Source of the DNA: Martinezella lusitana
GTDB taxonomy: Bacteria; Pseudomonadota; Alphaproteobacteria; Rhizobiales; Rhizobiaceae
Direction of reading: 5' to 3'
DNA length: 64,000 nt
Assembly: GCF_010668395.1 (NCBI RefSeq)
Contig: NZ_WUEY01000029.1
Location: 1-64,000, forward strand
Shown here one piece after another: positions 1-8,306 of the stretch (within the stretch, counting starts at the first letter, position 1; every line of letters begins with the position of its first letter). The translations under genes and the position numbers were made by a program. The notes under the pieces are model-generated. The model was not told the origin of the DNA. It saw only the letters and a program-made list of their open reading frames with translations, and did not search any database.

Positions 1-120
1 GACGCGCCGTGGCGGTACAGCCTGCGCGAGGGCGCCAAGGGCGTGCAGCTGGCCGAGCTGGCGCAGAAGAGCTGGGCAGAACGCCGATGGATCGACGTCC
101 CATCGCTCGCCGCAAGATAA
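1..120 (+). CDS. C-terminal end of a probable sugar oxidoreductase (partial)
   Basis: An open frame enters from the left edge and stops with TAA at 118-120, giving 39 residues that contain a GVQLAELAQKSW segment. Endings of this kind (ELAQ-S-W followed by a basic stretch) are common in Gfo/Idh/MocA NAD-dependent oxidoreductases, and such a gene often sits just before a DUF993 gene in rhizobia. The next gene starts 12 bp downstream behind an AAGGAG-type ribosome binding site, so the three genes look co-transcribed. No catalytic or Rossmann motif is visible in so short a piece, so the family is inferred from ending and context only. Confidence 0.5.
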   Translation, partial: DAPWRYSLREGAKGVQLAELAQKSWAERRWIDVPSLAAR

Positions 121-132
121 GGAGACGATCCC

Positions 133-1308
133 ATGACGAAAAATCTTCGATTGCCGACAGCCAACGGCGCCATCGTTCCATTTACCGCCGCCAACGAGCC
201 GCTGATTGCGCCGGCAAAGCCGGCGGGCGGTCATCATTTCAATCGCGTGGCTTATGCCGCCGCCCACATCGTGGTCGATGCGCTTGCCGACAACGATCCC
301 TGGCTTGACCGGAACATCGATTGGGAACGCACGATTGCCTTCCGCGAATATCTTTGGGGTCTCGGCCTCGGTGTGGCGGAGGCGATGGATACCGCACAGC
401 GCGGCATGGGCCTGGACTGGGCAGGTGCGAAGGAGCTGATAGCCCATGCGCAGTCGGCAGCCCGAGGCCGTCCGGATGCCGTGATTGCCTATGGCGCCGG
501 CACCGATCATCTGCAGCCCGGTCCCGATGTCACGATCGACGACGTCATTGCCGCCTACGAGGAGCAGATCGGCTATGTGGAAGGGCAGGGCGGCCGGATC
601 ATTCTCATGGCGAGCCGGGCACTTGCCGCGGCCGCCAGAAGCCCGGACGACTATGTCCGCGTCTACGACCGCATCCTCGGTCAGGTCAAAGAGCCCGTCA
701 TGATTCACTGGCTCGGTTCGATGTTCGATCCGGCCCTGGCGGGCTATTGGGGATCAGCCGACGATATGCAGGCCATGGAAACGGCGGTCGCGATCATCAA
801 CCAGAATGCGGCCAAGGTCGATGGCGTGAAGATATCGCTGCTTTCGGCGGAGAAGGAAATCGTCATGCGCCGGCGGCTCGATCCTGCCGTCAAAATGTAT
901 ACCGGCGACGATTTCAACTATGCCGAGCTGATTGCCGGCGACGAACAAGGCTATTCGCACGCATTGCTCGGCATCTTCGATGCCATCGCGCCGGCTGCGA
1001 GCGCTGCTCTCACAAAGCTCGCGCAGAACGATCTCGACGCCTTCCATGCAATCCTGGCGCCGACCGTTCCGCTATCGCGCCATATCTTCAAGGCGCCGAC
1101 GCGCTTCTACAAGACCGGGGTCGTCTTCCTCGCCTATCTCAACGGCTTCCAGGATCATTTCCAGATGCTTGGCGGCCAGCAGAGCGCCCGCTCGATCCAG
1201 CACCTTTCGGAGCTGTTCCGTCTGGCGGATACGGCGCGGATCCTGCGGGATCCTGACTTGGCGACCTATCGGATGAAGGCAATCCTTGCCACGGTCGGCA
1301 TCGATTAG
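133..1308 (+). CDS. DUF993 / dihydrodipicolinate-synthase-like protein
   Basis: The 391-residue product matches the DUF993 group, which annotators place near the dihydrodipicolinate synthase (class I aldolase) superfamily. Recognisable stretches are the N-terminal NRVAYAAAHIVVDALADNDP, the central GRIILMASRALAAAARSPDDY and EPVMIHWLGSMFDPALAGYW. These are consistent with a TIM barrel acting on a small oxo-acid or sugar acid; no substrate can be read from the sequence. The ATG follows GGAGACGATCCC. It lies 12 bp after an oxidoreductase tail and 31 bp before a sugar-phosphate isomerase-like gene, so it is probably one enzyme of a three-step inositol- or sugar-type catabolic branch. No signal peptide is present, so the protein should be cytoplasmic. 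Confidence 0.8.
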   Translation: MTKNLRLPTANGAIVPFTAANEPLIAPAKPAGGHHFNRVAYAAAHIVVDALADNDPWLDRNIDWERTIAFREYLWGLGLGVAEAMDTAQRGMGLDWAGAKELIAHAQSAARGRPDAVIAYGAGTDHLQPGPDVTIDDVIAAYEEQIGYVEGQGGRIILMASRALAAAARSPDDYVRVYDRILGQVKEPVMIHWLGSMFDPALAGYWGSADDMQAMETAVAIINQNAAKVDGVKISLLSAEKEIVMRRRLDPAVKMYTGDDFNYAELIAGDEQGYSHALLGIFDAIAPAASAALTKLAQNDLDAFHAILAPTVPLSRHIFKAPTRFYKTGVVFLAYLNGFQDHFQMLGGQQSARSIQHLSELFRLADTARILRDPDLATYRMKAILATVGID

Positions 1309-1339
1309 CGGATAAAGGGATCGGGGGAGGATCATCACG

Positions 1340-2164
1340 ATGGCCATAGACGGTCTGTCCATCAATCTGGCGACGGTGCGCCAGCAATACGACATGCGCC
1401 AAGCGGTCGAAGCCTGCCTCAAGCAGGATATCGTCGCAATCGCGCCATGGCGCGACCAGGTGCATAAGATCGGGCTGGCGGAAGCCGCGCGCATCGTTGC
1501 GGACAACAAGCTCCAGGTGACGGGCCTTTGCCGCGGCGGCATGTTTCCTGCCGCGGATGCAGAGGGCAGGGCGGCCGCTATCGACGACAACAAGCGCGCG
1601 ATCGATGAAGCGGCTGCGCTCAACGCCGATTGCCTTGTTCTGGTCGTCGGCGGATTGCCGCAGGGATCGAGGGATATCGTGCATGCCCGCGAAATGGTCG
1701 CCGACGGTATTGCCGCAATCCTGCCGCATGCCCGCAGCGCCGGAATTCCACTGGCGATCGAGCCTCTGCATCCGATGTATGCGGCGGATCGCGCCTGCGT
1801 GAACACGCTGGAGCAGGCGCTCGACATCTGCGATCTGCTGGGGGACGGCATCGGTGTCGCCATCGATGTCTACCATGTCTGGTGGGATCCGAAGCTTCAT
1901 GAGCAGATCGCCAGGGCGGGTGCCGGTGGCCGGATCCTTGCGCATCATATTTGCGACTGGCTCGTGCCGACCACGGACCTGCTGCTCGATCGTGGTATGA
2001 TGGGTGACGGCGTCATCGACCTCAAGCGCATTCGCGCCGAGATCGAGAAGGCGGGCTTTTTCGGCCTGCAGGAAGTCGAGATATTCTCTCAGAACAACTG
2101 GTGGAAGCGGCCGGGCGAGGAGGTTCTCGCGACCTGCGTCGAGCGCTTCCGCACCGTTTGCTGA
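1340..2164 (+). CDS. Sugar phosphate isomerase/epimerase (xylose-isomerase-like TIM barrel)
   Basis: The 274-residue protein belongs to the AP-endonuclease 2/xylose isomerase-like TIM-barrel family. Supporting segments are GIPLAIEPLHPMYAADR near residue 135 (the IEPL strand with its metal-ligand Glu), VAIDVYHVWWDP near 172 and a later GLQEVEIFSQNNWW, which carries the last glutamate typical of the family. Members interconvert keto-sugars or inositol derivatives with a divalent metal. The ATG sits behind a GGGGGAGGA ribosome binding site, 31 bp after the DUF993 gene, and it is the last gene of that operon. Its exact substrate cannot be assigned. It is paralogous in fold, not close in sequence, to the protein at 20514-21443. 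Confidence 0.85.
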   Translation: MAIDGLSINLATVRQQYDMRQAVEACLKQDIVAIAPWRDQVHKIGLAEAARIVADNKLQVTGLCRGGMFPAADAEGRAAAIDDNKRAIDEAAALNADCLVLVVGGLPQGSRDIVHAREMVADGIAAILPHARSAGIPLAIEPLHPMYAADRACVNTLEQALDICDLLGDGIGVAIDVYHVWWDPKLHEQIARAGAGGRILAHHICDWLVPTTDLLLDRGMMGDGVIDLKRIRAEIEKAGFFGLQEVEIFSQNNWWKRPGEEVLATCVERFRTVC

Positions 2165-2199
2165 ATCGGCGCCGCTCGGCCACAGATTGGCAATAAAAA

Positions 2200-2222
2200 G
2201 CCGGGCCAGCGAGTGGCCCGGC
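2200..2222 (-). terminator. Intrinsic terminator after the LIV-type binding protein
   Basis: A perfect 9-bp stem (gccgggcca / tggcccggc) encloses the loop gcgag. Read on the minus strand it is followed by TTTTTATTG, so it best terminates the minus-strand gene at 2250-3356. On the plus strand only a weak T-poor tract follows, so it may also slow transcription of the 133-2164 operon. Confidence 0.8.
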
Positions 2223-2249
2223 GCTATTTCACAGCATTGATGCGACGGC

Positions 2250-3356
2250 TTATTCGGCCGAAACGATCTTGCCGCCTTCCCACTTATAGAGCGAGAAGCT
2301 CTGCGAGGTCAGGTCGCCGGTTTCGCCGTAGGTGACCTTGCCGATGGCGGTGTCGACAGGTTCGCCCTTCTTCAGGGCGGTGCCGACGGCTTCGGCATCA
2401 TCTGCCTTGCCGGCCTTTTCGATGCCGGCCTTTAGCACCTGAACGGCAGCATAGGCGTTCAGCGTGAAGGCTTCTGCCGGGATATTGCGTGCCTTCAGGG
2501 CTGCGACGGCGCTCTGGGAATCCGGGTTCTTCAGCGCGTCGGAGGCGTTGGTGAAGAGCGTGCCGGCAGCCGAATCGTTGGCGATCGCCCAATATTCGGT
2601 GTTGGAAAGCCCGTCGCCGCCGATGATCTGCGCCTTGACGGAGATGTCGTGCAGCTGGCGGGCAAGCAGGCCCGCTTCCGGATGATAGCCGCCGAAGTAG
2701 ATCACTTCGACGCCTGCCTGCTTCAGCTTCGCCGTCAGGGCGCTGTAGTCCTTTTCACCGGGGGTCAGCGAGTCGTTGACGACCTCGGTGACGCCGCCCT
2801 TGTTGAGGGTCGCCTTGAAGGCGTCCGCTAGGCCCTTTCCGTAGGCGCCCTTGTCGTTGAGGATCGCGATCTTCTTGTCCTTGAAGTGGTTCAGGACATA
2901 ATCGGCGGCAACGGTTGCCTGCTGGTCGTCGCGGCCGCAGGTGCGCAGGATGTTGGTCAGGCCGCGATTGGTCAGGTCCGGCGCGGTCGCGGTCGGCGTG
3001 ACCATCAGGATGCCGTTTTCGGCAAGCGCGTCGGAGACCGGAATGGCGACGCCCGACGTTACCGGGCCGACGACGAAGCGGATGCTGTCGCCGACGAAGC
3101 CGTTCGCCACGGATACGCCCTGCTTCGGGTCGCCGGCGTCATCGCCAAGCTTCAGGACGAGCTTCTGGCCGAGAACACCGCCGCTCTTGTTGATTTCGTC
3201 GATGGCGGTCTGCGCGCCGTTCTTCACCTGCTCGCCATAGGCTGCGACCGGGCCGGTCAGCGGCGCGATGAGGCCGATGGTGATGTCCGCATGCGCGAGA
3301 GGTGCGAAGGCCAGCGAAGCGACGAAGGTCGCGGCCGTCAATGTCTTCAGACTCAT
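2250..3356 (-). CDS. Branched-chain-amino-acid-type ABC substrate-binding protein
   Basis: The 368-residue periplasmic-binding protein type I resembles LivJ/LivK. It begins with a Sec signal peptide (MSLKTLTAATF, cleavage likely after AHA) and continues with DITIGLIAPLTGPVAAYGEQ, the hallmark start of this family, followed by GGVLGQKLVLKLGDDAGDP. The start at 3356 is preferred because it places the signal peptide at the N terminus and has AAGGAGAGA upstream; a longer open frame to 3704 adds an unrelated leader. No permease or ATPase genes of the Liv type lie next to it, so it is an orphan receptor that presumably docks to a transporter encoded elsewhere. A terminator follows at 2200-2222. Confidence 0.9.
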   Translation of the reverse strand: MSLKTLTAATFVASLAFAPLAHADITIGLIAPLTGPVAAYGEQVKNGAQTAIDEINKSGGVLGQKLVLKLGDDAGDPKQGVSVANGFVGDSIRFVVGPVTSGVAIPVSDALAENGILMVTPTATAPDLTNRGLTNILRTCGRDDQQATVAADYVLNHFKDKKIAILNDKGAYGKGLADAFKATLNKGGVTEVVNDSLTPGEKDYSALTAKLKQAGVEVIYFGGYHPEAGLLARQLHDISVKAQIIGGDGLSNTEYWAIANDSAAGTLFTNASDALKNPDSQSAVAALKARNIPAEAFTLNAYAAVQVLKAGIEKAGKADDAEAVGTALKKGEPVDTAIGKVTYGETGDLTSQSFSLYKWEGGKIVSAE

Positions 3357-3755
3357 TTTATCTCTCCTTGGATGGGCGCGGCAGCGCCCTTTGAACCCGC
3401 TCGCAATCACCTGTCTCGACGCGCAAACTGCCGTGAGCGGGTCTTTTGAAGAAGACAGGGCTGATATCGAAGCCGATGATCGCTTTCGGACATTTTTTGA
3501 TCTCGAAAGCGCCCATGAGGGTATTTTCTGTAGGAATATTGCGACGATTCCGCAAGAAAATAACCGTCGCGAGGACAATTTTGACGATTTTCGCGAAGTT
3601 TCGACGAGGGATGGTTGTTGCAGGCTTGCTGCCGGGAGCCGAGTGATATGGCGATAAAACGAAATGGATCCGGACGTGGAAATCTCCATGCCGCTGATCC
3701 ACATAAGCTATGGTGCCTGCCATGACCTGACGCGTGCCAAGGGGGTGAATGCCGC
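3357..3755. other. Intergenic region with leader of the binding-protein gene
   Basis: About 400 bp without a convincing gene. The half nearest 3357 should hold the promoter and leader of the minus-strand binding protein; the central part around 3480-3600 is A+T-richer. An open frame runs through it in phase with the binding protein, but it lacks a ribosome binding site and would bury the signal peptide, so it is read as untranslated leader. No convincing palindromic operator was found. Confidence 0.5.
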
Positions 3756-4580
3756 GTGAACGAGAATGACGTTTCGAAAGCCTATCTCGACCTCTGGGGC
3801 CTGATCCCGGACGGCGATCCGATCGTGACCCATTCGAGCCGGCTTTTCCCCGTGCGCCGCGATGGCGAGCCAGCCATGCTGAAGATCGCCGTCGCACCCG
3901 AGGAGAGAGCGGGGGCCGAACTCATGGTCTGGTGGAATGGCGTCGGTGCCGCGCGCGTTCTCGAACACCGGGACGATGCCATCCTGCTTGAACGGGCGAC
4001 TGGCAGCCGCTCACTTGCCGAGATGGCCAGGAGTGGGCGGGACGACGAGGCAAGCCACATCATCTGTAAGGCCGTCGCCGGGCTTCATGCTGCTCGCGGG
4101 CGCGCTTTGCCGCAATTGGTTCCTCTCATCCATCGGTTTCGCTCGCTCGAAGCTATGGCTCACTGCGAAGGGGGTGCTTTCGTTCGGTCGGCGATTACTG
4201 CGCGCAAGCTATTGTCGGAGCCTCGCGATGTCGTGGCCCTGCATGGCGACATTCATCACGGCAATATTCTGGATTTTGCGGAGCGCGGCTGGCTCGCGAT
4301 CGATCCGAAGGGGCTCGTGGGTGAACGCAGCTTCGACTACGCCAATCTCTTTTGCAATCCGGATAATGCCGTCGCCACGGCTCCCGGCCGCCTCGCGCGG
4401 CAGGTGGCAATCGTTGCGAGGGCGGCGCGGATGGAACGCGGCCGCCTGCTCAGATGGATCGTTGCCTGGGCCGGCCTTTCAGCAAGCTGGCTGATCGAAG
4501 ATGGCGAGGACGAACATGTCGAGCCAACGTTGCGCGTTGCCGAAATCGCCGCTGCCGAACTATCCATGGCGGGGACCTAG
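3756..4580 (+). CDS. APH(6)-family (streptomycin/hydroxyurea-type) phosphotransferase
   Basis: The 274-residue kinase has the aminoglycoside/hydroxyurea phosphotransferase fold. The catalytic loop is LHGDIHHGNIL (Asp165 and Asn170 by position) and the metal-binding segment is AIDPKGLVGERSFDY (Asp183), the signature of the APH(6)/StrB group. Family members phosphorylate the 6-hydroxyl of streptomycin or similar small molecules using ATP; chromosomal homologues in soil bacteria may have other substrates. Translation starts at GTG 3756 behind AAGGGGG; the nearby ATG at 3749 is out of frame. The gene runs towards rhaK and overlaps its stop by 4 bp. It is not obviously part of the rhamnose pathway, and nothing shows it confers resistance here. 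Confidence 0.8.
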   Translation: MNENDVSKAYLDLWGLIPDGDPIVTHSSRLFPVRRDGEPAMLKIAVAPEERAGAELMVWWNGVGAARVLEHRDDAILLERATGSRSLAEMARSGRDDEASHIICKAVAGLHAARGRALPQLVPLIHRFRSLEAMAHCEGGAFVRSAITARKLLSEPRDVVALHGDIHHGNILDFAERGWLAIDPKGLVGERSFDYANLFCNPDNAVATAPGRLARQVAIVARAARMERGRLLRWIVAWAGLSASWLIEDGEDEHVEPTLRVAEIAAAELSMAGT

Positions 4581-5962
4581 GAGGCTATAGCCTCGCGCCA
4601 GGCCTGCCGATAATCGATCAACCCTGGCAATTCGGCGCGAAGGGGCGGGCTGTCGGCTGCAGCTGCAGGTCGTATCCCCGTCAGCAGAGCGGCGCCCTGG
4701 CTCGTGCCTGTGGAGCCCTCGAGCGCAATGACATCGGTGTTCGTCAAGGCGGACAGGGCGATGAGGTAGGCGCGATTGCGCGCGAAGGGTCCTTCTACGA
4801 AAATCTGACCCCTGGCGCCGATCAGGCCCAGGCAGGCTTCCGTCATCAGTGCAAGATAGAGGCTGACGGCGGTAAGGCGCTCGGCATTGCTTGCTGAGGC
4901 ATCGGCGATCCAGCGCCGCGTCCGGCCGGGAAACGGCCCTGATCCTTCGACGACGTTGGGCAGAAGCATCAGGCCTTTGGCGATTGCCTGCTCCAGCGCA
5001 GCTTCGGTTGCCTCAGGAGGCGCATTGCCGATTTCGGCGGCCAGGATCTCGAACTCGCGGCCACCCATGAAACGGGCCGAGGGTACGGCGCGGCCATAGG
5101 CGTCGACATTGGCAAGCGCGTCGCGTTCGGGATCGAGGTGTTCCAGATCGCCGCCGACGCCGAAGCTGATCACCCAGGTTCCGGTCGAGACAACCGCAAA
5201 GGGGGCCTCGTTTTCCACCAGATGCGGCAGAAGCGAGGCATTGGAGTCATGGATGCCGCAATAGACGGGCACTCCCTTTGCCAGCCCCATGTCGGCGGCA
5301 AGCGCCGGCAAGACCGGGCCGAGCGCATCGAAAGCCGGGCGTACCGGCGCCATCAGCGCGCGGACGCCAAGCGTGTCGACGAGAGACGAATAGCTTCGCG
5401 TGGTCGGATTCCAGAGATCGGTGTGACAGCCGAGCGAGGTCACTTCGTTGGCCGCGACGCCGCTCAGGCGGAATGCCCAATATTGCGGATAGGTCAGGAT
5501 CGTGGCGACACGGGCGAAATCGTCGGGAAAGGTGCTTTTCAGGTAATGAATCTGGGCGCCGACATTGAGCCCCATCGCCAGGCGCGGCGAAAATGTCTCG
5601 GCAAATTTCGGTCGCAACCCGTCATAGTCGTCCTGAACGGCCTGGGGGTAGACGTGTTCGTAGTCGAGAACAGGCATGGCAAGGCTGCCATCGGCGGCGA
5701 GCATCGCCGCAGAGGCGCCATGCGTGGTGATCGATATGGCATCGAATCCCGGCGTTCGGGCGAAGCCTCCGAGGGCCGAGATGATGAAGTCCCACAGCCC
5801 CGCAATATCGTAATGTGGATAGGGGCCTGACTTCAGGACGCCGTTCGAGGTCTTGACGGCGGCAATTTCGGCACCCATCCCGGCATCGAGCACAACGACC
5901 TTGGCGTTCGTCTTGCCGATGTCGACCACGGCGATACGGCGGTAGGCTGTCGCGTTGCTCAT
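4577..5962 (-). CDS. rhaK: RhaK, L-rhamnulose kinase (FGGY family)
   Basis: The 461-residue sugar kinase starts with AVVDIGKTNAKVVVLDAG, the phosphate-1 motif of the hexokinase/Hsp70/actin fold, and ends with GSTGTSQGAALLTGI, the adenosine motif of FGGY kinases. In context it phosphorylates L-rhamnulose to L-rhamnulose 1-phosphate, the substrate of RhaD. In Rhizobium leguminosarum the corresponding kinase is also reported to be needed for activity of the rhamnose ABC transporter. It is the last gene of rhaRSTPQUK: its ATG overlaps the rhaU stop by 4 bp, implying translational coupling, and its stop overlaps the convergent kinase gene at 3756-4580 by 4 bp. Confidence 0.92.
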   Translation of the reverse strand: MSNATAYRRIAVVDIGKTNAKVVVLDAGMGAEIAAVKTSNGVLKSGPYPHYDIAGLWDFIISALGGFARTPGFDAISITTHGASAAMLAADGSLAMPVLDYEHVYPQAVQDDYDGLRPKFAETFSPRLAMGLNVGAQIHYLKSTFPDDFARVATILTYPQYWAFRLSGVAANEVTSLGCHTDLWNPTTRSYSSLVDTLGVRALMAPVRPAFDALGPVLPALAADMGLAKGVPVYCGIHDSNASLLPHLVENEAPFAVVSTGTWVISFGVGGDLEHLDPERDALANVDAYGRAVPSARFMGGREFEILAAEIGNAPPEATEAALEQAIAKGLMLLPNVVEGSGPFPGRTRRWIADASASNAERLTAVSLYLALMTEACLGLIGARGQIFVEGPFARNRAYLIALSALTNTDVIALEGSTGTSQGAALLTGIRPAAAADSPPLRAELPGLIDYRQAWREAIAS

Positions 5963-6285
5963 GGCAGATGAAAGACCGTGACGAGATCGCTCTGAACAGG
6001 CGAGCTATCGGAATTGGTCGCCATGATGTCGGCCATATGCGCCCACCACTTCTTCATGACGGGGTGCTCCGGCAGGCTCGCCATGGCGTGATCCTTCGAC
6101 CGCGTCAGCACGCCGAACAATGTGCTCGTCTCGCGATCGAGATGAATGGAATAATCGCTCACGCCCGCCTGGTGCAGCAGCTCCACCAGCTCGGGCCAGA
6201 TTTCGTCATGGCGCCTTTTGTATTCCGCCTCCATGCCAGGGTTGAGCGTCATCTTGAAGGCGTGGCGTTCGAGAGCTGATGTCAT
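5959..6285 (-). CDS. rhaU: L-rhamnose mutarotase
   Basis: The 108-residue protein is a typical L-rhamnose mutarotase (RhaM/RhaU, dimeric ferredoxin-like fold). It has the family signatures MEAEYKRRHDEIWPEL near residue 18, the YSIHLD strand near 45 and the PVMKKWWAHMADIM helix near 75. It equilibrates alpha and beta anomers of L-rhamnose so that isomerase and transporter see the right form. The ATG overlaps the rhaQ stop and its own stop overlaps rhaK, so it is embedded in the operon by two 4-bp overlaps. The product lacks a signal peptide and is cytoplasmic. Length fits the family (about 104 residues). Confidence 0.93.
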   Translation of the reverse strand: MTSALERHAFKMTLNPGMEAEYKRRHDEIWPELVELLHQAGVSDYSIHLDRETSTLFGVLTRSKDHAMASLPEHPVMKKWWAHMADIMATNSDSSPVQSDLVTVFHLP

Positions 6286-7295
6286 TTGGAGCTCATGGTC
6301 CTGAGGCGCCTGGCGACGATGGGCAGCGCGATGGTGATGATGAGAAGCAAGCCGATGAAGATCGACATGACGATGCCCGGAACGTTGAGCAGGCCGAGGC
6401 CGAAGGTGACGAGGCCCATCACGAAAGCGGCGATGACGACGCCGCCGATCGTCCCCGAGCCGCCGAGGATCGACACGCCGCCGAGCACGACCATGGTCAC
6501 GACCTCAAGCTCCCAGCCGAGGGCGATCGAAGGGCGGGTGGAACCGAGGCGCGAGGTCAGGCACACGGCGGCAATACCGCTCATGAGGCCGGTCAGAAGG
6601 AACAGGATGAACTTGATCCGCTCGACCGGAATGCCGGAAAAGCGTGCCGCGAAATCATTGTTGCCGATCGTATAGACCTGCCGCCCGAAATTCGTCGCAT
6701 GCAGCAGGATCGCGAAGACAATCGCCAAAACGATGAAGAGAACGAATTCGAACGAGAAGACCCAGACGACATAACCCTGACCGAAATAAGCAAAGCTATC
6801 CGGATAGTTGCCATAGGCCTGATCGCCCAGCACGATATAGGAGATGCCGCGGAACAGGCTCATCGTGCCGATGGTGACGACGATCGAGGGCAGCTTCAGC
6901 GCGGAAACGAGGAAGCCGTTGAACAGCCCGCAGACAAGGCCGACGCCCAAGCCGATCACGACGAGGCCGGGCGTATCTACCCCCATTTGCGCGGCAGCAC
7001 CCATCGCCGTCGAGGCAAGGGCGATGATGGCCGCGACCGAGAGGTCGATTTCGCCTGCTATCACCAGCAACGCCATCGCAAAGGCGATCATCGCCTTTTC
7101 AGTGAAATTGAACGTCGCGTCGGAGAGATTGTAGGGGTCGAGGAAATAGGGTGACGCTAGCGAGTTGAAGATGAAGATCGCGACCGCAACGCCGAAGAGC
7201 AGGGTCTCCCAACTGGCCAGGATCCGCTTGAAGGGCGTGCCGAGGCGGTCCGGAATGGCGCGTTTTTCCGTCGGTACTTGCGAAACGCTGCTCAT
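6282..7295 (-). CDS. rhaQ: RhaQ, rhamnose ABC transporter permease
   Basis: The 337-residue polytopic protein is of the RbsC/AraH class of monosaccharide permeases. It has an N-terminal cytoplasmic segment, then about eight to ten hydrophobic helices, with the family segment GEIDLSVAAIIALASTAMGA near residue 81 and the late GGVSILGGSGTIGG motif near 272. It forms the membrane channel with RhaP. It begins behind a GGGAG ribosome binding site and overlaps the rhaP stop by 4 bp, then overlaps rhaU, so subunits are translated in series. The two permeases share a fold but not closely similar sequence. Confidence 0.92.
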   Translation of the reverse strand: MSSVSQVPTEKRAIPDRLGTPFKRILASWETLLFGVAVAIFIFNSLASPYFLDPYNLSDATFNFTEKAMIAFAMALLVIAGEIDLSVAAIIALASTAMGAAAQMGVDTPGLVVIGLGVGLVCGLFNGFLVSALKLPSIVVTIGTMSLFRGISYIVLGDQAYGNYPDSFAYFGQGYVVWVFSFEFVLFIVLAIVFAILLHATNFGRQVYTIGNNDFAARFSGIPVERIKFILFLLTGLMSGIAAVCLTSRLGSTRPSIALGWELEVVTMVVLGGVSILGGSGTIGGVVIAAFVMGLVTFGLGLLNVPGIVMSIFIGLLLIITIALPIVARRLRTMSSK

Positions 7296-8296
7296 GTGCT
7301 TGCTCCCAGGCTGGCGACATCCTTTGCAGCCTGATCCCGAAGGATGATGCGGCCGCGATTGCGTTCGCGCCGGGCATTGAAGACGACGGCAAGAATGATG
7401 ACGGTGCCTGATATTGCCATCTGCGTGAACGGGGAAATGCCGATGACCGGAAGGGCGTTCTTGATGACGCCGAGGAAAAGCGCGCCCAGCACGGCGCCGG
7501 CAACCGAACCGACGCCGCCAGCAATCGAGATGCCGCCGATGACACAGGCCGCCACGCTATCCAGCTCGAAGCCGTTGGCGATATCGACATAGGCGACGGC
7601 GTAGCGCGATACCCAGAGATAGCCGCTGAGGCCGGCCAGGGCGCCGGATAGAACGAAGGCGAGAAACCGCGTCCAGCCGACGTCGATGCCCGCATACACG
7701 GCCGCGACCGGATTGCCGCCGCTGGCATAGGCGGAGCGCCCGAACTGCGTATAGCGTAGCAGCAGATACATCATCAGCACGATGGCGATGCCGATCCAGG
7801 CAAGCACAGGCAGGCCGAGAAGCGGCGTGCGCGGCACGTTCAGAAAGACCGGGGTGAACTGGTGAGCGTTGACCCAGGCGCCGCCCGACAGCACGAAGGC
7901 CATGCCGCGATAAATCGTCAAGGTGCCGAGCGTGACGACGATGGGCGGGATTTCGAGCGCCCAGACGAGATAGCCGTTGATGGCGCCGAGAAACGCCCCC
8001 ATCAGGATTGCGGTGACGATGAGGGCGATCAGCGGAATGTCGGGATAGGCCGCATTCAGCATCGCCACCGCCATGCCGGTGAAGGCGAGATTGGCCGCGA
8101 CGGAAAGATCGATCGACTTCGTCAGGATGACCGTCATCTGGGCAAGAGCCAGGATGATGAGGATCGAGGTGTCGTTGAAGATATTGGCAAGATTGGCGGG
8201 TTCGGCAAAGCCGGCCGCGCGTGTCGCGAAACCGGCTATCATCACGACGATGATGACGGCGAGCAATGTTTCGCGTTTTTTAAGGATGCGTGGCAT
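7292..8296 (-). CDS. rhaP: RhaP, rhamnose ABC transporter permease
   Basis: The 334-residue RbsC/AraH-class permease starts with a basic N terminus (PRILKKRETLLAVIIVVMIA) leading into the first membrane helix. The substrate-channel segment TKSIDLSVAANLAFTGMAV lies near residue 60 and the GGISIAGGVGSVAGAVLGA motif near 254; both are diagnostic for monosaccharide ABC permeases. The C-terminal tail RRERNRGRIILRDQ is basic and cytoplasmic. The ATG has GGGAGGACGGG upstream, 10 bp after the rhaT stop. RhaP pairs with RhaQ as the heterodimeric channel energised by RhaT. Confidence 0.92.
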   Translation of the reverse strand: MPRILKKRETLLAVIIVVMIAGFATRAAGFAEPANLANIFNDTSILIILALAQMTVILTKSIDLSVAANLAFTGMAVAMLNAAYPDIPLIALIVTAILMGAFLGAINGYLVWALEIPPIVVTLGTLTIYRGMAFVLSGGAWVNAHQFTPVFLNVPRTPLLGLPVLAWIGIAIVLMMYLLLRYTQFGRSAYASGGNPVAAVYAGIDVGWTRFLAFVLSGALAGLSGYLWVSRYAVAYVDIANGFELDSVAACVIGGISIAGGVGSVAGAVLGALFLGVIKNALPVIGISPFTQMAISGTVIILAVVFNARRERNRGRIILRDQAAKDVASLGAST

Positions 8297-8306
8297 CCCG
8301 TCCTCC

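Noticed and set aside
3357..3704. N-terminal extension of the LIV-type binding protein
   Set aside because: It would bury a good signal peptide, and AAGGAGAGA lies directly before the ATG at 3356.
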